From assembly GCA_031261945.1 (NCBI GenBank), contig JAISIQ010000163.1:1-6147 (forward strand): a DNA stretch of 6,147 bases, given 5' to 3'. The notes under the pieces were generated by a model. It was not told where the DNA came from, did not search any database, and was given only the letters and a program-made list of their open reading frames with translations. The position numbers and the translations under genes were made by a program. Source of the DNA: Methanobrevibacter sp. Its GTDB lineage: Archaea; Methanobacteriota; Methanobacteria; Methanobacteriales; Methanobacteriaceae. Below, one piece after another: positions 1 through 5,860 of the stretch (positions within the stretch are counted from its first letter, which is position 1; each line of letters opens with the position of its first letter).

Positions 1-312
1 TGGTCCTATTTAATATATTTATTAGCATTTATAATTGGAGCTGTTTTAGGGCTTCTTTTAAGTTATAAAAAACATGGAGAAGCATTTATTATTAATAAAA
101 TTGACATTGTTTCTTTAATAATAGCTATTATTGGATGGACACTTCTTTTAAATCATGCTTTATTGGCATTCATTACTCCATTAATATCTATATCAATATC
201 TTTATTCTTAATAGCTTTAGTATTAGGAATGAGGCCAGGATATGGGAGAAAAGAAACTATCATTGGATTTTTAATAGCTATTCTTATTTGGATTATTAGC
301 TATTCTTTTTAG
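1..312 (+). CDS. ehaL: EhaL, small membrane subunit of energy-converting hydrogenase A (5'-truncated)
   Basis: The frame is open from the first base to TAG at 310-312, giving 103 residues with no start codon near the window edge, so the N-terminus lies outside. It is strongly hydrophobic: a membrane segment at about residues 2-21, a basic loop (SYKKHGE), a long hydrophobic stretch at about 35-76 that could hold two segments, a positively charged turn RPGYGRKE at 78-85, and a last segment at about 86-102. There are no cysteines, so it carries no Fe-S cluster. The size, the RPGYGRKE loop and the place just before ehaM and ehaN fit EhaL (the DUF2104-type family as I recall it), an integral membrane subunit of the ion-translocating arm. 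Its own role in the complex is not established. The identification rests largely on gene order; another small Eha membrane subunit is possible. The last codons and the stop fall inside a 13-bp tandem repeat. Confidence 0.75.
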   Translation, partial: WSYLIYLLAFIIGAVLGLLLSYKKHGEAFIINKIDIVSLIIAIIGWTLLLNHALLAFITPLISISISLFLIALVLGMRPGYGRKETIIGFLIAILIWIISYSF

Positions 313-335
313 CTATTCTTCTTAGCTATCTAATA
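297..335. repeat. 13-bp tandem repeat across the ehaL stop codon
   Basis: TAGCTATTCTTTT (297-309) is followed directly by TAGCTATTCTTCT (310-322) and a third, diverged copy beginning TAGCTATC at 323. The first copy encodes the last residues of EhaL, and the second begins with the TAG stop. The third copy runs into a TAA array. Confidence 0.8.
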
Positions 336-355
336 ATAATAATAATAATAATAAT
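331..355. repeat. TAA trinucleotide array, about 8 units
   Basis: This is an uninterrupted run of TAA units in the ehaL-ehaM gap, ending about 30 bp before the ehaM ribosome binding site. It looks like a microsatellite; no hairpin or known operator is visible. Confidence 0.85.
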
Positions 356-385
356 TTAATATATGTCTAGTGGTAAGCTCAATTT

Positions 386-392
386 AGGTGAT
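386..392 (+). promoter_or_regulatory. Ribosome binding site of ehaM (decides a GTG start)
   Basis: AGGTGAT matches the core complementary to the 3' end of methanogen 16S rRNA (GGAGGTGAT) and stands 4 nt before GTG at 397. An in-frame TAA lies immediately upstream at 394-396, so no longer start is possible. The next ATG in frame (427) has no such motif. Confidence 0.85.
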
Positions 393-396
393 ATAA

Positions 397-783
397 GTGG
401 ATGAAGATAAAAAACTATTAGAAAAAATGAAACTAAGAATTCTTCGAAGTTTTAAATGGAAAGAAGATGTTGTTAGTCCGCTTGCTCAAGAGTTAGAGAT
501 AACTGATGAGGAAATGGAGCAAATTCTTATGAATCATTTAGATATGTCTAGTTTAGAAGCTCTTCATTCTTCATTTGAATCAGCAAGACCAAATTGCCTT
601 AATGAAAAACTTCATGCAGATTTAAAGCTCTGCTGGTTATGTGATGTAATGGAGATAATAGCTATTGAAGATGCTAGTAAAATAAAAATGGGCTTAATCA
701 AGGATATAATAGCTGGAAAAGATTATGATGAAGCTCTTAAAGAAGGTAAAAAGCAAATATTATCCTTACTTCAAAAAGTATAA
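397..783 (+). CDS. ehaM: EhaM, energy-converting hydrogenase A subunit M
   Basis: This 128-residue soluble, mainly helical and charged protein has no signal peptide or membrane segment. It starts at GTG. The N-terminal part (about 1-45) reads like a small helical bundle (KLRILRSFKWKEDVV, then an acidic helix around LEITDEEMEQIL). The middle contains HLDMSSLEALHSSFES and then three cysteines, C67 and a CWLC pair at 79 and 82. The C-terminal third is a lysine-rich helix. I recognise it as the DUF1959-type protein found in eha operons directly before the hydrogenase small subunit. Its biochemical role is unknown; gene order suggests a structural or assembly part on the cytoplasmic side. C79 and C82 could bind a metal, but three cysteines alone do not make an Fe-S motif. 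It follows ehaL by 84 bp and precedes ehaN by 203 bp of repeat-rich DNA. Identity is fairly sure from size, composition and context; function is not. Confidence 0.85.
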   Translation: MDEDKKLLEKMKLRILRSFKWKEDVVSPLAQELEITDEEMEQILMNHLDMSSLEALHSSFESARPNCLNEKLHADLKLCWLCDVMEIIAIEDASKIKMGLIKDIIAGKDYDEALKEGKKQILSLLQKV

Positions 784-840
784 TTTGCATTATGTTCTAT
801 ATACTATATGTACTATATCCATAATAATTCTAATAATAAA

Positions 841-874
<34 letters not shown>

Positions 875-915
875 TAATATAATATTAATACTAATAATAC
901 TAATACTAATAATAA

Positions 916-923
916 TATATAAA
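916..923 (+). promoter_or_regulatory. Possible TATA box upstream of ehaN (weak)
   Basis: TATATAAA resembles an archaeal TATA element and would place a transcript start near 945-950, about 40 nt before the ehaN ATG. The surroundings are almost pure A+T, so such words are expected by chance, and no clear BRE is visible. An internal promoter here is only a possibility. Confidence 0.2.
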
Positions 924-962
924 TTAATAAATTAATAAACTAATAAGTTAATAACTTAATAT
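923..962. repeat. 8-bp tandem repeat before the ehaN ribosome binding site
   Basis: Five adjacent octamers can be read: ATTAATAA (923), ATTAATAA (931), ACTAATAA (939), GTTAATAA (947) and CTTAATAT (955). Differences are mostly in the first base or two, giving a consensus NTTAATAA. The array stops 12 bp before the AGAGGTAA ribosome binding site (975-982). Confidence 0.75.
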
Positions 963-986
963 GTAGAGGATATAAGAGGTAAACAA

Positions 987-1436
987 ATGCTAAATACTCT
1001 TAAAGATATTGTTAGGAAAAGTTCAATCCATGTTTGTTTAATAAATTGTGGAGGATGTAATGGATGTGATGTGGAAGTAGTAGCATTGCTTTCTCCAAGA
1101 TATGATCTTGAACAATATGGTATTTATGTTCACAATAATCCTCGTGAAGCTGATGTTATATTAATAACTGGAGCTGTTACTGAGCAATGGATTAAAAAAA
1201 TTAAGAGGATTTATGCTAAAGCTCCAGAACCTAAAGTAGTTGCTTGTATTGGGAATTGTCCATTATCTGGTGATGTTTTTAATCAAGAAGGAGGCAATGT
1301 TCATGCTCCTGTATCTGATTTCATACCTGTTGATGCGGAAATTTCTGGTTGTCCTCCAAGACCAAGTGAAATTTTAGAAGCTATTTTGGCTGTAGCTCCT
1401 GGAGCTATTGCTGCTCGTGGGAGGGAGAAAGAATGA
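987..1436 (+). CDS. ehaN: EhaN, [NiFe] hydrogenase small subunit of energy-converting hydrogenase A
   Basis: This 149-residue protein has the NuoB/Ech-type small-subunit fold signature. It supplies the proximal [4Fe-4S] cluster that takes electrons from the NiFe site in EhaO. The expected ligands are visible: C24 and C27 in [11 protein letters not shown]91 in ACIGNCP and C122 in GCPPRP. It is short and lacks the extra cluster domain and twin-arginine signal of respiratory uptake hydrogenases, which is normal for group 4 membrane-bound enzymes and means it stays in the cytoplasm. Two more cysteines, C17 and C21, precede the first ligand. The ATG start has AGAGGTAA 4-6 nt upstream. Its end overlaps the ehaO start by four bases (ATGA), so the two subunits are probably translationally coupled. 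Membership of this family is certain; the choice of Eha over Ehb rests on the neighbours ehaM, ehaP and ehaQ. Confidence 0.93.
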   Translation: MLNTLKDIVRKSSIHVCLINCGGCNGCDVEVVALLSPRYDLEQYGIYVHNNPREADVILITGAVTEQWIKKIKRIYAKAPEPKVVACIGNCPLSGDVFNQEGGNVHAPVSDFIPVDAEISGCPPRPSEILEAILAVAPGAIAARGREKE

Positions 1437-2557
1437 TTTTACCAATAGGTCCAATTCATCCAGGTTTAAAAGAACCTCTTAGACTTAAACTTAAAACTCA
1501 AGGTGAAAGAGTTATTGATGCTGAAATTGATTATGGTTATGTTCACAGAGGAATAGAAAGGATTATGGAAGGAAAAACCTGGCAAAAATGTATTTATCTC
1601 GCTGAAAGAATTTGTGGGATTTGTTCTTATGAACATACTCAAACTTTTGCTGAGGTAATAGAGAAAATATCTGATGTTAGAGCTCCTGTTCGTGCACAGC
1701 TACTCAGAGTTATTACAAATGAATTAGATAGAATTCAAAGCCATTTTCTTGCTAATTCTACTTATTTTAAAGCTTTAGAACATGAAACTTTATTTATGTA
1801 TATGCTTTCACTAAGAGAACATGCTATGGATGCTATAGAAATGCTCACAGGTAATAGAGTAAATATGGGATGGAATGTTATTGGTGGAGTTAGAATGGAT
1901 GCAAAGCCAGCTCACTTAGATCAAATACTCCAAAAACTTGATATGATAGAAAAAGATCTTGATAGATATATTGAGATTTTTGAGCAAGGGCCTTTGACAG
2001 GTCTTCGTTCTAAAGATGTTGGGAAAATGACAAGAGATCAAGCATTGAAAGGAAGAGCTGTTGGTCCAATAGGAAGAGCTTCTGGATTAAAACATGATTT
2101 AAGAGAAGAACATCATACTTATAAAGATTATTTAGAATTTAAACCAATTTGGAGAAAAGAAGGAGATAATTTTGCAAGAACTATGAATAGATTTAATGAA
2201 ATTCCTCAGTCTGTTGATTTAGTTAGACAAGCTATTAGAAATTTACCTGAAGGAGATATTAGGACTCAGGTAGATATTGGTTCAGGTTATGCTGAATGGA
2301 GAAATGAAGCTCCAAGAGGAGAAGTAACTTATATGGCTGAAACTAATGGTAATTTAATTAAACATATTTCTATCAGAACTCCAAGTATTATGAATATTGA
2401 GTCTTGTGCTAAATATATGCTTAAGGATGTTGCTACTGTTTCTGATGCTGTTGCTACTTATGCTTCAGCAGATCCATGTATAGCTTGTGCTGAAAGAGTA
2501 GCTATTATTGATATAGAAAAAGGAGAAAGTTCAAAAGATATTTTTAATTTAAAGTAA
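1433..2557 (+). CDS. ehaO: EhaO, [NiFe] hydrogenase large (catalytic) subunit of energy-converting hydrogenase A
   Basis: This 374-residue protein is homologous to Ech/CO-induced hydrogenase large subunits and to NuoD of complex I. It holds the NiFe site where H2 is split or formed. Both metal-binding motifs are intact: RICGIC at 59-64, within RxCGxCxxxH ending at H68, and DPCIAC at 347-352. The nickel ligands are therefore C61, C64, C349 and C352. The N-terminal GYVHRGIE (35-42) is the conserved motif shared with the complex I 49-kDa subunit. Only 22 residues follow the last ligand, and the usual DPCxxCxxH end of uptake hydrogenases is replaced by DPCIACAER, as in the Ech group. A GGGAGGGAGA ribosome binding site lies inside the end of ehaN, 5 nt before the ATG. 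The protein should sit on the cytoplasmic face, bound to EhaN and the membrane arm. No frameshift or missing residue is seen. Confidence 0.94.
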   Translation: MILPIGPIHPGLKEPLRLKLKTQGERVIDAEIDYGYVHRGIERIMEGKTWQKCIYLAERICGICSYEHTQTFAEVIEKISDVRAPVRAQLLRVITNELDRIQSHFLANSTYFKALEHETLFMYMLSLREHAMDAIEMLTGNRVNMGWNVIGGVRMDAKPAHLDQILQKLDMIEKDLDRYIEIFEQGPLTGLRSKDVGKMTRDQALKGRAVGPIGRASGLKHDLREEHHTYKDYLEFKPIWRKEGDNFARTMNRFNEIPQSVDLVRQAIRNLPEGDIRTQVDIGSGYAEWRNEAPRGEVTYMAETNGNLIKHISIRTPSIMNIESCAKYMLKDVATVSDAVATYASADPCIACAERVAIIDIEKGESSKDIFNLK

Positions 2558-2584
2558 GTTAAATATAGCTTATTTATTATATGA

Positions 2585-2609
2585 TTTAATTAATTTATTA
2601 ATTTAATGG
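2585..2609. repeat. Short A+T repeat / imperfect inverted repeat in the ehaO-ehaP gap
   Basis: Three degenerate 8-9-bp units (TTTAATTAA, TTTATTAA, TTTAATGG) follow one another. The last contains the GG of the ehaP ribosome binding site (GGTGGAT, 2608-2614). The same bases form an 11-bp inverted repeat with one mismatch (2584-2594 against 2597-2607), but the A-T-only stem and 2-nt loop make a stable hairpin unlikely. Confidence 0.45.
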
Positions 2610-2615
2610 TGGATT

Positions 2616-3641
2616 ATGTCTTCTGTAATTTGGTATTTATATGAATTTGCAAGAAAAACTTGGGTAGAAGGGTTTGCTGATGCTAAATCTAAACCAGATA
2701 TAGCTGAGAAACCTGAAAGGTTTAGAGATTTCCCTGAAGTTGTTAAAGAATTATGTATAGGTTGTGGTGCCTGTACTTTATCTTGTCCTTCTCCTCATGC
2801 TATTAAACTTGTAAGAGAAGAAGATAGTGAAGAATCTGAAGGATTAGTATATCCTGTAATTAATAATAGAGCATGTATTAGATGTGGATTCTGTGCAGAA
2901 GTATGTCCAACTGAACCTAAGGCTCTTCGCTGTGGGGAAAATCATTTGATTAGAGAGGAATTTAATATAATTCCCTCAAAAAGACAATATCTTGTTGATG
3001 ATTTTTTATGTATTAAATGTAAGAAATGTATGAAATCTTGTCCTGTTGATGCTATTGAAGAAATAGATAATAAAATTCATGTTAATCAATCTAAATGTAT
3101 TGTTTGTGGTGATTGTTTAGAAGCATGTCCTGTAAAAGGGGCTATGAAAGGAGTATTTATAGATAATTTAGAAGATCAGAAAGCTGTAATCCGTTTAGTA
3201 GTTAATACTCTTGAAAAATTCATAGAAAGCAAAGAAGAAGAGTTACAAGAACTTCCTCTTAATAAACTTTTAAAATTAGAACTTCCATTATCAGAAATAT
3301 GGGATAAAGCAATAGCTATTTTGCCTGATGAAGAAATAGCTTTTGAAATAATGGAAAATGCAACTGATAGATTAAAAATAAATATTATAACCTGGGATGA
3401 TTCTAAATGTACTCAATGCAGATTATGTGTTGATGAATGTCCTACAGGTGCAATATCATACAATAAAGAAAATAATACTGTAAAAAGAGATTCAGATAAA
3501 TGTTTGAGATGTAGTAATTGTTATCAAACTTGTCCTTTCTGTGTTGTAAGATATTTTGTAGCTAAATTCTTACTCGAAGAAGTAGATGGAGAATGGAAAA
3601 TATTAATAACATTAAAAGAATCTCAACTTGTTAATAGCTAA
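2616..3641 (+). CDS. ehaP: EhaP, polyferredoxin with six [4Fe-4S] motifs
   Basis: This 341-residue cytoplasmic electron carrier of the Eha complex has six CxxCxxCxxxCP motifs, with first cysteines at 47, 87, 132, 161, 265 and 296. They are arranged as three ferredoxin-like pairs, and six is the number known for EhaP. The N-terminus (MSSVIWYLYEFARKTW) is an aromatic amphipathic helix rather than a signal peptide and may dock the protein on the membrane arm. Residues about 183-258 separate clusters four and five with a cysteine-free, acidic, helical insert. Extra cysteines at 106 and 309 fall outside the motifs. The start is the ATG with GGTGGAT just upstream; an ATG at 2606 is in another frame. 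It follows ehaO by 58 bp, and its last codons and stop are part of a 7-bp repeat. It should pass electrons between the hydrogenase and ferredoxin or other partners; the exact partner cannot be read from sequence. Confidence 0.92.
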   Translation: MSSVIWYLYEFARKTWVEGFADAKSKPDIAEKPERFRDFPEVVKELCIGCGACTLSCPSPHAIKLVREEDSEESEGLVYPVINNRACIRCGFCAEVCPTEPKALRCGENHLIREEFNIIPSKRQYLVDDFLCIKCKKCMKSCPVDAIEEIDNKIHVNQSKCIVCGDCLEACPVKGAMKGVFIDNLEDQKAVIRLVVNTLEKFIESKEEELQELPLNKLLKLELPLSEIWDKAIAILPDEEIAFEIMENATDRLKINIITWDDSKCTQCRLCVDECPTGAISYNKENNTVKRDSDKCLRCSNCYQTCPFCVVRYFVAKFLLEEVDGEWKILITLKESQLVNS

Positions 3642-3666
3642 TAGCTAATAGCTAATAGCTAATAGA
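3632..3666. repeat. 7-bp tandem repeat (TAATAGC) across the ehaP stop codon
   Basis: Four perfect TAATAGC units (3632-3659) and a fifth ending in A (3660-3666) run head to tail. The first unit encodes the last two residues, Asn-Ser, and the TAA that starts the second is the stop. Because seven is not a multiple of three, the array puts stop codons into all three forward frames. Confidence 0.9.
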
Positions 3667-3673
3667 TAATAAA

Positions 3674-3705
3674 TAATAGCTAATTATAATAATAGCTAAT
3701 TACAA
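3674..3705. repeat. 16-bp tandem duplication just before ehaQ
   Basis: TAATAGCTAATTATAA (3674-3689) and TAATAGCTAATTACAA (3690-3705) differ at one base and end 5 bp before the ehaQ ATG. Each contains the TAATAGC heptamer of the preceding array. The TAGCTA hexamers in the two copies could pair into a weak hairpin. Confidence 0.85.
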
Positions 3706-3710
3706 TAATT

Positions 3711-5150
3711 ATGGAGTTGATTTATATCGAAGCTTCTACTAAAAAATGCAACAAACCCTTGAGGGAAGTTGAAGTCGATTATGAAATCGATAATAGCAAG
3801 TGTGCAATCTGTAAAGATAAACCTTGTCTTAAAGTATGTCCTGTTGATGCAACTTATATTGATAATGAAGGAAATACTAAAATTAATGAAAAATGCTTTG
3901 GTTGTGTTTTATGCAGAGAAGCTTGCCCCTATGATGCTATAAAAATGGAAACAAAATTATCTGAACCACTTAGGGAAAATATTCCTAATATTAATTCTAA
4001 ACTTTGTAAAGCTTGTGGTGCTTGTGTTTCTTCTTGTAAAACAGGAGCTATTCATTTAACTTCTTCTGGAAGTGAAGAAGTTCATAGTGAAATCGATGAT
4101 GATAAATGTGTAAGGTGTGGATATTGTTTTAGATCTTGTCCAACTGATGCAATAAAATATGGTGAAATTCTCCCAAGAACAGTTTCTGGTGGAAGAGCTA
4201 TTGTTGTAAATCAAGATAATTGTATTGGTTGTATGACTTGTACAAGAATTTGTCCATCAAGAGGAGCTATTAATGTAGGTAAAACAAGTAAATTGCCTTA
4301 TATTGATCCTTCTTATTGTGCAAGATGTGAAGAATGTATGGATGTTTGTCCAAGTTCAGCTATTAAATATTCTTCTCGTAAAAGAGCTTATGAATCATTT
4401 AATAAAATTAGATCATCTGATATTGTTTCAAGTATTGTAGATAAAGATATTAATCGATTATCTGATGATGTAGCTAAAATAGATTCAATTTTATCGAATC
4501 TAGCTCAAAAGCTTACAGATGATTATGATGAAAAAACTTTTGAGATTAATGTTACAGATATAGTTAGGGAAAAAATAGATTCAGCTACTGCTTCTGATGT
4601 TTCTGTAATAGCTATGAATGATTTAATTGAATATTTCCCTCCTATTCGTAAAATTAAAGTTCTTGAAGAAGATTGTATTGGTTGTGGAGAATGTATTCCT
4701 ATTTGTCCTGTTAATGCTATTTGGTTAGAATTACCAACTCCAATCCATATAGGCAATAATTGTATATTTTGTGGTAAATGTGTGGGTATTTGTTCTGTAA
4801 CAGCTATTGAACTTATGGAAGAATACTTTGAAAATAGGAATAATAAAAACAGAGATAATAAAAACAGGAATAATGAAAATAGAGATAATAAAATAGATGA
4901 AGAAATGAATGATGAAATTAATGATGAAATATTTTTTGTTAGAAGAGATATTAAAGCTGAAAGAGATGGAGAATTCACTATTCATCAAGATCTTTGTCAA
5001 TCTTGTGGTGTTTGTACAAAGATATGTCCTGTTGATGCATTAACTTTAAATGAAAATAATGAAATAATTGTAAATCAAGATATTTGTATTTCATGTCGTG
5101 AATGTGAAGCTATTTGTCCTGTAAATGCAATTAAAATCTTATTAAAATAG
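3711..5150 (+). CDS. ehaQ: EhaQ, polyferredoxin with ten [4Fe-4S] motifs
   Basis: This 479-residue cytoplasmic polyferredoxin carries ten four-cysteine motifs, the number known for EhaQ. First cysteines are at 31, 62, 99, 133, 171, 203, 322, 351, 429 and 459. Eight end in the usual CP; motif 3 ends C109-Lys and motif 8 ends C361-Ser. Motif 1 has wider spacing (C31, C34, C39, C43), a known variant. Residues about 222-318 form a cysteine-free charged helical region. Residues 375-394 are four Asn-rich pentads (pattern NRxNx), followed by acidic NDEI repeats, forming a flexible linker before the last two clusters. There is no membrane segment or signal peptide. ATG at 3711 is the first ATG in frame but lacks an upstream ribosome binding site. 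It lies 69 bp after ehaP, and the two probably act in series as the electron wire of Eha. A long open frame on the opposite strand is a shadow of the A+T-rich linker. Confidence 0.9.
   Translation: MELIYIEASTKKCNKPLREVEVDYEIDNSKCAICKDKPCLKVCPVDATYIDNEGNTKINEKCFGCVLCREACPYDAIKMETKLSEPLRENIPNINSKLCKACGACVSSCKTGAIHLTSSGSEEVHSEIDDDKCVRCGYCFRSCPTDAIKYGEILPRTVSGGRAIVVNQDNCIGCMTCTRICPSRGAINVGKTSKLPYIDPSYCARCEECMDVCPSSAIKYSSRKRAYESFNKIRSSDIVSSIVDKDINRLSDDVAKIDSILSNLAQKLTDDYDEKTFEINVTDIVREKIDSATASDVSVIAMNDLIEYFPPIRKIKVLEEDCIGCGECIPICPVNAIWLELPTPIHIGNNCIFCGKCVGICSVTAIELMEEYFENRNNKNRDNKNRNNENRDNKIDEEMNDEINDEIFFVRRDIKAERDGEFTIHQDLCQSCGVCTKICPVDALTLNENNEIIVNQDICISCRECEAICPVNAIKILLK
3713..3721 (+). promoter_or_regulatory. 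Ribosome-binding-like site inside the ehaQ start region
   Basis: GGAGTTGAT matches GGAGGTGAT at eight of nine bases, but it lies after the ATG at 3711 rather than before it. No in-frame ATG, GTG or TTG lies 4-10 nt downstream (the codons there are ATC and GAA), so it does not mark an obvious alternative start. It encodes residues 1-4 of the assigned protein. Confidence 0.3.
4833..4892 (+). repeat. 15-bp coding tandem repeat in ehaQ (Asn-rich pentads)
   Basis: Four 15-bp units encode NRNNK, NRDNK, NRNNE and NRDNK. Units 1 and 3, and units 2 and 4, are more alike, so there is a 30-bp higher-order period. The period keeps the frame. It is followed by a doubled 12-bp NDEI unit (residues 400-407). 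Confidence 0.85.
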
Positions 5151-5292
5151 TAATATTAATTAAATTTTATTCTTTCTTGATATTTAATTAGTAATGTTAT
5201 TGTTTTATTATTTTATCAATTATTTTATATAATTTTTAATTTTATTATTTACTAATTTAATAAATCTTAATATTATTAAATCTTATATTACT

Positions 5293-5332
5293 AAAAATTA
5301 ATATTATTAAAAATATTAATATTAAAATTTTT
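5293..5332 (+). terminator. Candidate transcription terminator after ehaQ (weak)
   Basis: Arms 5293-5305 and 5318-5332 pair over 13 bp with a 2-nt bulge and a 12-nt loop, and the right arm ends in TTTTT. A second T5 tract is at 5233-5237. The stem is all A-T, so it would be unstable. Archaeal termination can rely on oligo-T alone, so either tract could end the transcript. Confidence 0.25.
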
Positions 5333-5340
5333 ATCATTGC

Positions 5341-5456
5341 CATTATTACTATTATTAGTATTATTTACTACTATTACTAATATACTACCTATCATTCTTA
5401 TTATTCTCATTATCATTATCATTATTATTCCTATTATTTTTATTATTATTAGTAAT
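5341..5456. repeat. Degenerate ATT/ATC trinucleotide array
   Basis: The stretch is made almost wholly of ATT, ATC, ACT and CTT triplets on the + strand, with the purest part at about 5404-5425 (CATTAT and CATTATC words). It reads as a decayed microsatellite. It opens a hydrophobic frame in translation that is not credible as a gene. Confidence 0.65.
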
Positions 5457-5568
5457 AAGAATTATTTTATAGGTATTAATAATTTTATATGAATAATTTT
5501 ATTAATCATAGTAATTTTAGTAAATGCTTTTAATAATAGTTATAATAATTATGTGATATTATAAATAA

Positions 5569-5628
5569 TATTAGTATTAGTATTAGTAATTGCAATAGTA
5601 ATTGTAATTGTAATTGTAGTAGTAATAA
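5569..5628. repeat. 6-bp tandem array (TATTAG / TAATTG)
   Basis: Ten hexamers in register: TATTAG three times (5569-5586), TAATTG (5587), CAATAG (5593), TAATTG three times (5599-5616), TAGTAG (5617) and TAATAA (5623). Two related unit types lie in blocks, as expected from local slippage and duplication. Confidence 0.75.
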
Positions 5629-5742
5629 TAAATTAATAATAATAAATTATCTAATTAATGATATTAATAGAAATATTTAGGATATTAGTAATAATATAAT
5701 AATATTAATAATAATATTAATAAAAAATAACATTACTAAAAC

Positions 5743-5823
5743 AATTTAAACTATTCAAACCATTCAAACAATCCAAACCATTCATGTCATTCAAATTATC
5801 CAAATTATTTAAATCATTTAAAT
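5743..5823. repeat. 9-bp tandem array upstream of ehaR (nine units, consensus YATTCAAAY)
   Basis: Nine adjacent nonamers begin at 5743, 5752, 5761, 5770, 5779, 5788, 5797, 5806 and 5815. Examples are TATTCAAAC, CATTCAAAC, AATCCAAAC, CATTCAAAT and CATTTAAAT. Variation is mostly C/T at fixed positions. The array is richer in C than the rest of the gap and ends about 30 bp before the ehaR ribosome binding site. Confidence 0.8.
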
Positions 5824-5854
5824 TAAAAAGATTAACATTACTTAAAATAACTGT

Positions 5855-5860
5855 GGGAGA
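5855..5860 (+). promoter_or_regulatory. Ribosome binding site of ehaR (decides a TTG start)
   Basis: GGGAGA stands 5 nt before TTG at 5866. In-frame TAA at 5848-5850 closes the frame upstream, and no in-frame ATG or GTG comes between. The GTG at 5853 is in another frame and meets a stop after six codons. Confidence 0.75.

Noticed and set aside
987..2557. Assignment to Ehb, Ech or formate hydrogenlyase instead of Eha
   Set aside because: The subunits themselves fit the wider group, but EhaM upstream, separate six- and ten-cluster polyferredoxins downstream and an EhaR-like gene together match eha. Ehb is known for one polyferredoxin with more clusters and a different order.
4523..4978. A 151-residue open frame on the minus strand opposite ehaQ
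   Set aside because: Its composition is Ser/Leu/Phe-rich low complexity produced by the complement of Asn- and Asp-rich codons. It overlaps a clear ferredoxin gene whose cysteine motifs continue on both sides.
4731..5000. An 89-residue Ile/Phe-rich open frame on the minus strand
   Set aside because: It is the complement of the AAT/GAT/GAA-rich linker of ehaQ. It has no ribosome binding site and no recognisable domain.
5337..5492. A 51-codon hydrophobic frame from TTG on the plus strand in the ehaQ-ehaR gap, resembling a membrane peptide
   Set aside because: The hydrophobicity comes wholly from ATT/ATC/CTT triplets of a degenerate microsatellite. There is no ribosome binding site, and other frames look similar.
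5720..5850. A minus-strand frame with Leu-Asn-rich triplets over the nonamer array, resembling a leucine-rich repeat
   Set aside because: There is no ATG with a ribosome binding site at its beginning. The frame is short and explained by a 9-bp period without stops. I keep it only as a remark under the array.
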